Assembly: GCA_036001325.1 (NCBI GenBank)
Contig: DASYUK010000240.1
Span: 1-9,212, forward strand
Direction: 5' to 3'
DNA from: DASVHS01 sp036001325
GTDB taxonomy: Bacteria; Acidobacteriota; Thermoanaerobaculia; Gp7-AA8
Length of the DNA: 9,212 nucleotides
Part shown: positions 1 through 7,693 of the stretch, one piece after another
How the letters are laid out: each line of letters begins with the position of its first letter
Position numbering within the stretch: the first letter of the stretch is position 1
Position numbers and translations under genes: made by a program
Notes under the pieces: generated by a model
What the model was told of the DNA's origin: nothing
The model's database searches: none
The model's input: the letters and a program-made list of their open reading frames with translations, nothing else

Positions 1-2466
1 GTCATCAGCGGCTGGCTGTTGCGCATCACGACTCTTCAGAGTTTCCTGCCGGGGGCGATCGGCATGAAGCTCGTCACGGCCACGGCGTTCTTTCTCGCCG
101 CCGCGGCGGTGATTCTCATCGTCTGGAACGATTCGCGCGCGAACGTAGCGTCAGCAGTTCTCGCATTCTTCGTTCTCATTCTCGGACTGCTGTCGCTGGT
201 CGAAGAAATCTCCGGTCGCGATCTTCTCATCGACAGGATATGGATGGGGGAGGCGCCGGGAGCAATCGAGACGGTTCATCCAGGACGGATGGCCACCAAC
301 ACTGCTGTTTGTTTCGTCGCGCTGGGCGGAGCGCTGATACTCGCCCGCAGACACTCACGCGCGGCGAGCATGATCGCGCGCCTGTTGTTGCTCCTTGTCG
401 GAATCATCGCCCTTCAGGTACTGATCGGCTACGTCTTCTCGGCGCGCCAGGTGCGGAGCTCCGCGACGACGACTCCGATGGCTTTGCCGACCGCGCTCAA
501 TTTCGCGCTGCTCGCCTTCGCCGGAGCGCGCCTCCGCAAAGACGAGTGGCCGATGTCGATCATCGCCAACGATTCTGCGGCGGGCGCCGCGGCCCGCGCC
601 CTTCTCCCCGCTGCGGTCGTGATCATCGTCGGAATCGGCTGGCTTCGTCTGTTCGGAGAGCAGAAGGGATGGTATGGAACGGCCACCGGGACGGCGCTCT
701 ACGCGATCGCCAACGTGCTGGCGCTGTGGGCGGTCACATTGTTCGCGGCATCGCGCCTTCACCACACCGAGCTGGCTCGCCAGCAGGATCAGGACAATCT
801 TCGACGCGCGCTTGCTGCACACGATTTCATCAGCACGGCGCCGCGCGAACGAGAGACGGTGAAACGAGCGATCATCGATCAGGGTCGCGTATTGGTCGAC
901 GCTGCCGGCGCGGCCCTGGCCGTTCTCGAGCACGGTCGCGTCGCCTATCGGGCCGCTAACGGCAGCGCGAGCGTACTCGAAGGTCTCGAAGTCGAAGCGA
1001 GTCGAAGTTTCGTATCGCAATTGCTCCTGGAAAATCGTCGCGCGATTCTCGCCGACATCTCGCGCGAAAGCGGCGTGGAGGAAGAGGTGCGCGAGCGTAT
1101 GCATGCCGTTTCAGCCGCGATTCTGCCTCTTCGCTCGGGCGAGATTCTGCTCGGTGCCATCATCGTTTTCGCCGAGCCCGGGAAGCTCGTGACACCGCAA
1201 CAACTCGATCTTCTGCGCATCATCGCCAATCCCGCCTCGGCAGCACTGGCGCAGGCGCGCCAGTTCGAAGCGAGACAGCTCCTGCTTCAGGAGCAGGCTG
1301 GCGAGCTCGCCTTTTTGCAGGAGGAGTTCACGGCCTTCATGGCGAACAACAGCGCCGCGACCTTCATCAAGGATCAAGGCGGAAAGTATGTCTACGCCAA
1401 TCCCGCGATTCGTGAGTTTCTGGGCCGTGACGTCGATGACATCCTCGCGGCCGGTGACGAAGATATTCTGTCTCCCGATCGAGTGAAAGTCCTTCAGAGG
1501 AATGAGAGCGAGATTCTTTCCGGCGATCGCACCGTGCGGGAGTTCATCCAATTCGACGATGGGTCATTCTGGCTTCTGCAGCGCTTCCCCATCCGCGTTG
1601 AAGGACGTCCCTCGTTCCTCGGCGGGATTGCGGTCGATATCACCGAACAGAAGCGCGCGGAGGAGCGGATCGCACAATTGAACGCCTCACTCGAGCTGCG
1701 TGTCGCCGCGCGCACGAAGCAACTCCAGCGCGCGAACGCGGAGCTGGAGGCCTTCACGTACTCGGTCTCCCACGACCTGCGCGCTCCACTGCGCGCGGTC
1801 AGCGGCTACACCAAGATTCTCGAGGAGGATTTCTCGGCGGCGCTCGATGATGAGGGGAAGCGGTTTCTCGCCGTCATTCGCACCGAGGCGCAGCGGATGG
1901 GCAATCTGATCGATGACCTTCTCGCATTCTCACACATGGGAAGGCAATCGATCGCTCCGACGGAGCTGGACATCGCCGTTCTTGCGAAAGAGGTTTTTGA
2001 AGAAGTGCGGCGCGATCGACCCGATCGCGTCCTGGAGCTCGAGTGTGGCGACTTACCACCGGCTCGTGCCGACCGGAGCACGATTCGGCAAGTCCTGTTC
2101 AACCTCATCTCGAATGCTGCGAAGTACGCAAAGAGAGAAGGAGTTGTCCGCATCGAGATCGGAGCGAGGGAGGACGATGACTTCAACACGTACTGGGTTC
2201 GCGATTTCGGTGTCGGTTTCGACATGCTCTACGCCGACAAACTCTTCGGCGTGTTTCAACGACTGCACAGCGCCGAGGAGTTCGAAGGCACGGGTGTGGG
2301 GCTGGCCATCGTCGAGCGCATCGTGACACGGCACGGCGGTCGCGTCTGGGCCGAAGGTACCGTCGGCGAAGGAGCGTGCTTCTACTTCACTCTCCCCAAC
2401 GTCCATTCACAAATGGTCCATGAAACAGATACGCCGGTGGCGGATCTTCAGGAGAACCTGTCATGA
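1..2466 (+). CDS. Membrane sensor histidine kinase (multi-TM, GAF, PAS, HisKA, HATPase), 5' end outside window
   Basis: This is an inner-membrane sensor kinase expected to autophosphorylate on His and pass phosphate to a receiver, most likely the overlapping downstream regulator. The frame has no stop back to base 1. The residues before the first candidate start (TTG at 19; next ATG at 64) already fit the family pattern GW-x-L-x-I-x-x-L-x-S-x-LPG-x-x-x-MK-x-x-TA, so the true start probably lies upstream. Numbering from TTG 19: seven hydrophobic segments near 17-36, 42-61, 93-110, 116-139, 156-172, 194-212 and 225-246; a GAF-like region about 265-415; a PAS domain about 432-546 ending DITEQKRAEER; a coiled linker 546-576; HisKA with H585 in SVSHDLRAPL; HATPase with N box N699, G1 box D729-F-G-V-G, and G2 box GTGVGL at 757-762. 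Kinase core and partner receiver are of the Cph1/Rcp1 type. The final TGA overlaps the next ATG. The signal sensed is unknown. Confidence 0.93.
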   Translation, partial: VISGWLLRITTLQSFLPGAIGMKLVTATAFFLAAAAVILIVWNDSRANVASAVLAFFVLILGLLSLVEEISGRDLLIDRIWMGEAPGAIETVHPGRMATNTAVCFVALGGALILARRHSRAASMIARLLLLLVGIIALQVLIGYVFSARQVRSSATTTPMALPTALNFALLAFAGARLRKDEWPMSIIANDSAAGAAARALLPAAVVIIVGIGWLRLFGEQKGWYGTATGTALYAIANVLALWAVTLFAASRLHHTELARQQDQDNLRRALAAHDFISTAPRERETVKRAIIDQGRVLVDAAGAALAVLEHGRVAYRAANGSASVLEGLEVEASRSFVSQLLLENRRAILADISRESGVEEEVRERMHAVSAAILPLRSGEILLGAIIVFAEPGKLVTPQQLDLLRIIANPASAALAQARQFEARQLLLQEQAGELAFLQEEFTAFMANNSAATFIKDQGGKYVYANPAIREFLGRDVDDILAAGDEDILSPDRVKVLQRNESEILSGDRTVREFIQFDDGSFWLLQRFPIRVEGRPSFLGGIAVDITEQKRAEERIAQLNASLELRVAARTKQLQRANAELEAFTYSVSHDLRAPLRAVSGYTKILEEDFSAALDDEGKRFLAVIRTEAQRMGNLIDDLLAFSHMGRQSIAPTELDIAVLAKEVFEEVRRDRPDRVLELECGDLPPARADRSTIRQVLFNLISNAAKYAKREGVVRIEIGAREDDDFNTYWVRDFGVGFDMLYADKLFGVFQRLHSAEEFEGTGVGLAIVERIVTRHGGRVWAEGTVGEGACFYFTLPNVHSQMVHETDTPVADLQENLS
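2450..2454 (+). promoter_or_regulatory. Shine-Dalgarno for the Rcp1-like regulator
   Basis: AGGAG lies 8 nt before the ATG at 2463 and inside the last codons of the kinase gene. It supports the ATG at 2463 and hence the ATGA overlap, which suggests translational coupling of the two genes. Confidence 0.75.
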
Positions 2467-2897
2467 ACGAAGTCGAGATTCTTCTCGTCGAAGACAACCC
2501 TCACGATCTCGAGCTGACGATGCGCGCGCTCAGAAAGGGGAACCTCGCGAACAACATCACCGCCGCCCGCGATGGGGCGGAGGCGCTCGACTTCATCTTC
2601 GCGCGAGGGAAGTACGCGGACCGCAGCGTTCATGATGGTCCACGAGTCATCTTCCTCGATTTGAAGCTGCCGAAGGTCGACGGCATCGATGTCCTGCGCG
2701 CGGTGAAGAGCGACGAGCGCACGAAGAAGATTCCCATCGTCATCATCACCTCCTCGGCCGAGGAGCGCGATCGAGTCGAGAGCTATCAGCTCGGCGCGAA
2801 CAGCTACGTCGTGAAGCCGATCGAATTCGACGACTTCATGAAGACGATCACTGACCTCGGTTTTTACTGGCTGGCCGTGAACAAGACAGCGCCCTGA
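2463..2897 (+). CDS. Single-domain response regulator, Rcp1 (phytochrome-partner) type
   Basis: This 144-residue protein is a lone receiver domain with no DNA-binding or enzymatic output, so it should act as a phosphate carrier or by protein contact in the cytoplasm. The acidic pocket is E10/D11, the phospho-acceptor is D66 in FLDLKLPKVDG, the switch residue is T96, and the conserved lysine is K118 followed by proline: all residues needed for phosphorylation are present. The start ILLVEDNPHDLELTMRAL and the C-terminal LGFYWLAVN tail are the signature of the Rcp1 family, which is usually encoded beside phytochrome-like kinases. Here the gene overlaps by four bases the kinase whose HisKA/HATPase core is of that type, so that kinase is the likely phosphodonor (inference). 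Unlike cyanobacterial systems, the partner kinase has a membrane sensor rather than an obvious phytochrome module. Confidence 0.93.
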   Translation: MNEVEILLVEDNPHDLELTMRALRKGNLANNITAARDGAEALDFIFARGKYADRSVHDGPRVIFLDLKLPKVDGIDVLRAVKSDERTKKIPIVIITSSAEERDRVESYQLGANSYVVKPIEFDDFMKTITDLGFYWLAVNKTAP

Positions 2898-2901
2898 CGC
2901 C

Positions 2902-5900
2902 GTGGACAAACAACACATTCGCATCCTCAATCTCGAGGACAGCGCGATCGATGCCGATTTGATCACTCGCGAGCTCAAACGCGCGAATCTCAATTTCTCG
3001 ATCTCGCGCGTGGAGAGTGAACCGACGTTCCGCGCGGCGTTGGAGACCTCTGATCCCGATGTCATTCTCGCCGACTACAACCTTCCGGCGTTCGATGGCA
3101 TCGCCGCGCTGAAGATCGCGCGGAGTTTCGCTCCCGATGTACCGTTCATCTTCGTCTCGGGGTCGATTGGTGAGGATCGCGCCATTCAAGCGCTGCGCGA
3201 AGGGGCGACCGACTATGTCATCAAGGATCGGATGTCTCGACTCCCTACAGCGATCACGCGGGCCCTCACGGAGAAACGCGAAAGACAACTTCGTCACCGG
3301 ACCCAGGAAGCGCTTCAGATCAGCGAAGAGCGCTTCCAGTACGCGGCTCGCGCGACGCTGGAAGTGATCTGGGACCGGGATCGTGCGACCGACAAGGTTT
3401 TCTGCAGCGACGCCTTGCGCACGGCGTGGGGTTACGACTTGCCCGACGGAGAGTCTGATTTCTCGTGGTGGACCGAGCGCATTCATCCGGAGGATCGCGA
3501 CGCCATGCTCGGCACGGTCGACGCGGCGTTGGAAAAATACGATCGATGGAGCGGCGAGTATCGCTTCCGCCATGCCGACGGAACCTATCATCACGTGCTC
3601 GATCGGGCTTTCATCGTGCGCGATGAGCAAGGCCATGCTCGGCGAATGATCGGCGCCATGATCGATGTCACCGAGGAGCGCAAAGCGGACGAACGTGTGC
3701 GGGAATCCGAGCTCCGCTTTCGCTCCGTCGCTGAGACCGCCGCCGACGCCATCGTCCTGTCTGACATCTACGGCAAGATCATTTTCTGGAACCAGGGAGC
3801 GGAGCGGTTGTTCGGGTATCGCAGTTCGGAAATGGTCGGGCAATTCTTTGAGATGCTGATGCCGGAGCGCTATCGCGCGCGGCATACGGCGGGCATGCAG
3901 CGGTACCGCGAGACAGGAGACGCTCGTTACTCCGGGCAGGTCCACGTATTCGAAGGCCTGCGCCGCGACGGACGAGAGTTTCCGCTGGAGATGTCGCTCA
4001 CAATATGGAAAGCGGGAGGCCAGGACTTCTGCACGGCCGTGATGCGCGACATCTCATCGCGCGTCGCGTACGAGCGGCGGCAACGCCTCCAGTTTGCCGT
4101 AGCCCGAACGCTTGCGGAGGCGACGTCTGTCGCCGAGGTCACGTCGCAACTGCTGCAGAACGTCGGCACTGAATTGCAGTGGCAGGTCGGCCTCTGGTGG
4201 CGCAACGATCGCGAGCGTGGGGAGCTGCACTGCACAGATACCTGGTCAGCCCCCGATTTTGCGGGACAAGAATTCCTGGAGGCGAGTCAGAGACTCGTCC
4301 TTCGTTTTGGCGAAGGACTCCCTGGTCTGGTCGCGCTCACCGGTCACGCTGTGTCGGTCGATTTCGATCGGTCCTACGACGTCGAACAGTATCCCCAAGC
4401 AGAAATCGCTCTGAAGGTCGGACTCACGCACGCCGTGTCGTTCGCTGTCGTCGAGCATGGCGTGGTCACGGCGGTCATCGAGTTCTACGAGAAACGCTCC
4501 GCGATCGATGATGAGCACATTCTCGACATGATGACCGACATCGGCCGCCGCATCGGCGAATTTTTCGAACGACGGCGCGCGGAAGAGCGCCTCATTCAAA
4601 GCGAGACCAGTCTGGCCGAAGCGCAGGAGATGGCCAGGCTCGGAAGCTTCCACGTCGATTTCAATCAGGGTTCGGTCGAATGGTCGCCCCAGGCTTGCCG
4701 CATCTTCGGCATCGAGCCGGGCGAATTCGGCAGCACGTTCCAGGACTACTTGGCTCGTGTGCATCCGGACGATGTCGAATTCGTCCTCCGCATGACGATC
4801 CTGCCACACAACGATCGATTATTCGATTTTCGCCATCGAATCATCCTTCCCGACGGCGAGGTCCGCTTCGTCCACAATCGCGCACGCGTGGTCGCCGGCT
4901 CGCCGGAGTCGCCGGAGAAGATCGTCGGCACCGTTCAGGACATCACCGATCAGGTGCAGTCGGAGGAGACGATCCGACAACTCAGCCATCGGAACGAAAT
5001 GATCCTCAACTATGCGGCCGAAGGAATTCTCGGCATCGACATCGAAGGGCGAGTGATCTTCGCGAATCCCGCCGCGGCGAAATTGACAGGTTGGTCGGCC
5101 GAGGAGCTTCAATCGGCTCCCACACTGCATAGTGTGATTCACCACTCGCACGGAAATGGCGACTCGTATCCGCAGAAGGACTGCCCGATTTACCAGTCGG
5201 TGGCCGATGGCCAGCCGCGCTCCGGCGAGGAAACGTTCTGGAGAAAATCAGGTGAATCGTTTCCGGCGCATTTCACGTCCTCACCCATCATCGAGCACGA
5301 TCGCGTCATCGGCTGCGTCGTGACATTCGAGGATGTCACCGAACGCAAGCGCCTCGAGCATCAACTCGAGCAGGCGAATCGGGTCAGCGGTCTCGGACGT
5401 GTGGCGGCGACGATCGCGCACGAGTTCAACAACGTGCTGATGGGTATTCAGCCATTTGCGGAAGTGATCCGCAGACGCAGCCAGGACGAGAAAACTCTGA
5501 AAGCTGCCGATCAGATCACCACGTCAGTCGCGAGAGGCAAACGGGTGACGCAGGAAATTCTCCGCTTCACCCAACCGGCCGAACCGGCGTTGCAGCCCGT
5601 TGTGTTGCGAGACTGGTTGGAACACATGCTGCCGGAGCTGCAAAGCCTGGTCGGGGCACGCGTCGAAATTGTTCTCGAGGTTCCGCCGCGAGCGATCATC
5701 GTACGGGGCGATCCCGCCCAACTGCAGCAGGTGCTCACGAATCTCGTTCTGAATGCCCGCGATGCGATGTCGGGCGAAGGTGCCATCACCATCGCGGTTG
5801 ATGATGAAGCGAGCGAGGGAAAATTTTCATTCGAACCAATTCCGGCCGGTCTGGCGCTTCTCACCGTCCACGACACCGGCAGCGGCATGTCGCCGGAAGT

Positions 5901-6489
5901 GTTGCGCAACATCTTCGAGCCTCTCTTCACGACGAAACGTACCGGCACCGGTCTCGGACTCGCTGTCGCTTTGCAAATCATCCGCCGTCATGGGGGCTCG
6001 ATCCGCGCGGAAAGCCGTCCCGGAGAAGGCACGACCTTCTTCATCCTTCTTCCTACGATGGCGGCGCAAGCGCCGGTGCTCGAGTCCGAAAAGGAACAAG
6101 CGAAGCCGCGCGTGAGGCGGCTTGTGCTCGTGGAAGATGAACCGGCGGTAGCAGCGGGGTTGAAACTCCTTCTCGAGGCGGAGGGAATCGAAACGCATGT
6201 CGTCGAGCGGGGTGGCGAAGCGCTCGGTGCGATCCGGGAGTTTCGGCCGGACGTCGTCATTCTCGACATGAGCCTTCCCGACATGCGCGGCACCGAGGTG
6301 TACGAACAGATCGCCGCTCAGCATCCTGCGCTGCCTGTGCTGTTTTCCTCGGGTCACGGCGATGAGTCGTCGATCGATCGCTACGCCGGCAGCGAACACG
6401 TCGCGTTTCTGCGGAAACCGTACGATCTCGACGCGCTCATGAGCGCCCTCGAGAAGATCGCGCGCCAGTCGGGCGCCGTGCCGATGTGA
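2902..6489 (+). CDS. Soluble hybrid histidine kinase, REC-PAS-PAS-GAF-PAS-PAS-HisKA-HATPase-REC
   Basis: This is a 1195-residue cytoplasmic kinase with no membrane segment. Approximate order: REC 5-125 (E12/D13, D58, S86, K108, with K followed by D rather than P); PAS1 144-258; PAS2 270-388; GAF 395-553; PAS3 574-685; PAS4 698-813; HisKA 828-895 with H840 in IAHEFNNVL; HATPase about 930-1050 (N951, D991-T-G-S-G, GTGLGL 1015-1020); C-terminal REC 1072-1190 (E1078/D1079, D1122, K1172-P). Each PAS ends in a DIT/DVT/DIS-like motif leading into a charged linker. The GTG start is 4 nt after the preceding stop and lacks a clear Shine-Dalgarno, so it is probably translated by coupling. It is the first start before the receiver, and no other Met precedes the domain. 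The N-terminal receiver may let another kinase control this one, and the C-terminal receiver is the usual intramolecular acceptor. No HPt domain is present. Ligands of the PAS and GAF domains cannot be read with certainty; PAS2 and PAS4 carry possible metal or heme ligands. Confidence 0.94.
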   Translation: MDKQHIRILNLEDSAIDADLITRELKRANLNFSISRVESEPTFRAALETSDPDVILADYNLPAFDGIAALKIARSFAPDVPFIFVSGSIGEDRAIQALREGATDYVIKDRMSRLPTAITRALTEKRERQLRHRTQEALQISEERFQYAARATLEVIWDRDRATDKVFCSDALRTAWGYDLPDGESDFSWWTERIHPEDRDAMLGTVDAALEKYDRWSGEYRFRHADGTYHHVLDRAFIVRDEQGHARRMIGAMIDVTEERKADERVRESELRFRSVAETAADAIVLSDIYGKIIFWNQGAERLFGYRSSEMVGQFFEMLMPERYRARHTAGMQRYRETGDARYSGQVHVFEGLRRDGREFPLEMSLTIWKAGGQDFCTAVMRDISSRVAYERRQRLQFAVARTLAEATSVAEVTSQLLQNVGTELQWQVGLWWRNDRERGELHCTDTWSAPDFAGQEFLEASQRLVLRFGEGLPGLVALTGHAVSVDFDRSYDVEQYPQAEIALKVGLTHAVSFAVVEHGVVTAVIEFYEKRSAIDDEHILDMMTDIGRRIGEFFERRRAEERLIQSETSLAEAQEMARLGSFHVDFNQGSVEWSPQACRIFGIEPGEFGSTFQDYLARVHPDDVEFVLRMTILPHNDRLFDFRHRIILPDGEVRFVHNRARVVAGSPESPEKIVGTVQDITDQVQSEETIRQLSHRNEMILNYAAEGILGIDIEGRVIFANPAAAKLTGWSAEELQSAPTLHSVIHHSHGNGDSYPQKDCPIYQSVADGQPRSGEETFWRKSGESFPAHFTSSPIIEHDRVIGCVVTFEDVTERKRLEHQLEQANRVSGLGRVAATIAHEFNNVLMGIQPFAEVIRRRSQDEKTLKAADQITTSVARGKRVTQEILRFTQPAEPALQPVVLRDWLEHMLPELQSLVGARVEIVLEVPPRAIIVRGDPAQLQQVLTNLVLNARDAMSGEGAITIAVDDEASEGKFSFEPIPAGLALLTVHDTGSGMSPEVLRNIFEPLFTTKRTGTGLGLAVALQIIRRHGGSIRAESRPGEGTTFFILLPTMAAQAPVLESEKEQAKPRVRRLVLVEDEPAVAAGLKLLLEAEGIETHVVERGGEALGAIREFRPDVVILDMSLPDMRGTEVYEQIAAQHPALPVLFSSGHGDESSIDRYAGSEHVAFLRKPYDLDALMSALEKIARQSGAVPM

Positions 6490-6498
6490 GACGATGTT

Positions 6499-6503
6499 AG
6501 GAG
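6499..6503 (+). promoter_or_regulatory. Shine-Dalgarno for the REC-EAL gene
   Basis: AGGAG lies 7 nt before the ATG at 6511, in the 21-nt gap after the hybrid kinase stop. It fixes the start and is the only clear ribosome binding site in an intergenic gap of this operon, so the EAL protein may be translated independently of the upstream genes. Confidence 0.8.
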
Positions 6504-6510
6504 TATCGCG

Positions 6511-7692
6511 ATGACCACCTCGGAACTGGAGACTCCTCAAACGCATCAGATCGTTCTCGTCCTCGACGACGATCTGATGGTCACAGAGGGACTCTCCGCC
6601 GGCCTGGCCCGACGGGGAAGAACGATCGTCACCTGCAATGATCTCGAGAGCGGCGAGCTGGTCGTCGAATGGCTCAAGCCATCACATGTCGTGAGCGACA
6701 TTCGTTTGTCGGGCGCGTTCGGGTACGAAGGCCTCGATTTCATCCACTTCATCAAACGCCACTCCCCCGACACGCGAATCATCCTCATGACCGGAGATGC
6801 TCCCGATGCGTTGCAGTTCGAAGCGTCCGAGCGCGGAGCGGTCGGGTTTCTGCAGAAGCCGTTCGAGATCTCGGAGCTGGATTCGTTGCTCGATCTGATG
6901 GCGCCACCTCGCGCAGGAAGCCCGGAGTGGCCCGACGTTATCAGAGTCCCGCTGCTCGATGAGGTCCTGAAGGAAAACTGCCTTTGGACGATCTTTCAGC
7001 CCATCATCAAGCTCGCCTCAGGCGAGCAGGTTGGATACGAGGCTCTCGCTCGCTGTCAGTCCGACTCGCTTCTGCGCAATCCTGAAACGCTGTTCAAGTA
7101 TGCGACGAGAAAGCATCGGGTCAGCGACCTCGAAATGGTCTGTATTCGCAACGCGATTCAATCGGGCGCGGTGCTCGCGCAGACGGCGCCTCTCTTTCTG
7201 AATATTCACCCGGCGGTGTTCGCGTCGGGCAAGCGAATTCACGACACCGTGATCGCCGAAGCGGAACGCGCGGGCATGAGTCTCAACCGAATTGTCCTGG
7301 AGATCACCGAGCAGGGATCGCTGAGCGAGGAGCCCAAAGCTCTCGACACGATCGAGCAACTCAAGAAAGCGGGCGTCCGTTTCGCTTTTGACGATATCGG
7401 TGTCGCGTACTCTCATCTTCCGTTCATCGGCAAGGTTCGGCCGTCGTTCCTCAAGATCAGCCAACATTTCGGTACGGGCTTCGAGGCGGATACGACAAAG
7501 ATGAAGATCGTTCGGAACCTGCTGGCGCTCGCCAATGAGTTCGAGTGCGAGTTGATCCTCGAAGGTATCGAGAGCGCGTCGACCGCTACCGCGGCTTTAG
7601 AGCTGGGGATCAAATACGGGCAGGGGTATTACTTCGGGCAACCCGCCCCGGCGGCATCGTTCATAGACGCTCGGAATGCGGCGAAGGTCTGA
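6511..7692 (+). CDS. Response regulator with EAL domain, predicted c-di-GMP phosphodiesterase (RocR-like)
   Basis: This 393-residue cytoplasmic protein is predicted to hydrolyse c-di-GMP to pGpG under receiver control. The receiver (about 13-132) has D20-D21 in the acidic pocket, phospho-acceptor D63 in SDIRLSG, switch T94 and K116-P. The EAL domain (about 150-390) keeps every catalytic and metal residue I can place: E177-A-L, N231 in LNIHP, E264 in LEITEQ, D294-D295, K315 in FLKIS, E351 in EGIE and Q371 in GQGYYFG. Length and residue numbering are nearly those of Pseudomonas RocR, the best-studied REC-EAL enzyme. Loop 6, normally DFG-x-GYSSL, reads DIGVAYSHL, so activity or its control may differ. 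It is the last gene of the operon and its only recognisable enzymatic output, so it probably answers to one or both upstream kinases. It has no GGDEF or DNA-binding domain. Confidence 0.93.
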   Translation: MTTSELETPQTHQIVLVLDDDLMVTEGLSAGLARRGRTIVTCNDLESGELVVEWLKPSHVVSDIRLSGAFGYEGLDFIHFIKRHSPDTRIILMTGDAPDALQFEASERGAVGFLQKPFEISELDSLLDLMAPPRAGSPEWPDVIRVPLLDEVLKENCLWTIFQPIIKLASGEQVGYEALARCQSDSLLRNPETLFKYATRKHRVSDLEMVCIRNAIQSGAVLAQTAPLFLNIHPAVFASGKRIHDTVIAEAERAGMSLNRIVLEITEQGSLSEEPKALDTIEQLKKAGVRFAFDDIGVAYSHLPFIGKVRPSFLKISQHFGTGFEADTTKMKIVRNLLALANEFECELILEGIESASTATAALELGIKYGQGYYFGQPAPAASFIDARNAAKV

Positions 7693-7693
7693 A

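Noticed and set aside
355..1104. 249-codon - strand frame opposite the membrane kinase
   Set aside because: The sense strand has continuous family-level similarity across it; the antisense product is Arg-rich and domain-free.
2898..2901. Possible fusion or frameshift between the Rcp1-type receiver and the hybrid kinase
   Set aside because: The first gene ends after a complete family C-terminus (LGFYWLAVN) and the second starts cleanly before its own full receiver, so they are two intact genes.
2848..3945. Long open frame (365 codons) on the - strand opposite the hybrid kinase
   Set aside because: It lies wholly opposite well-recognised receiver and PAS coding sequence, has no recognisable domain and is typical of antisense frames in GC-rich genes.
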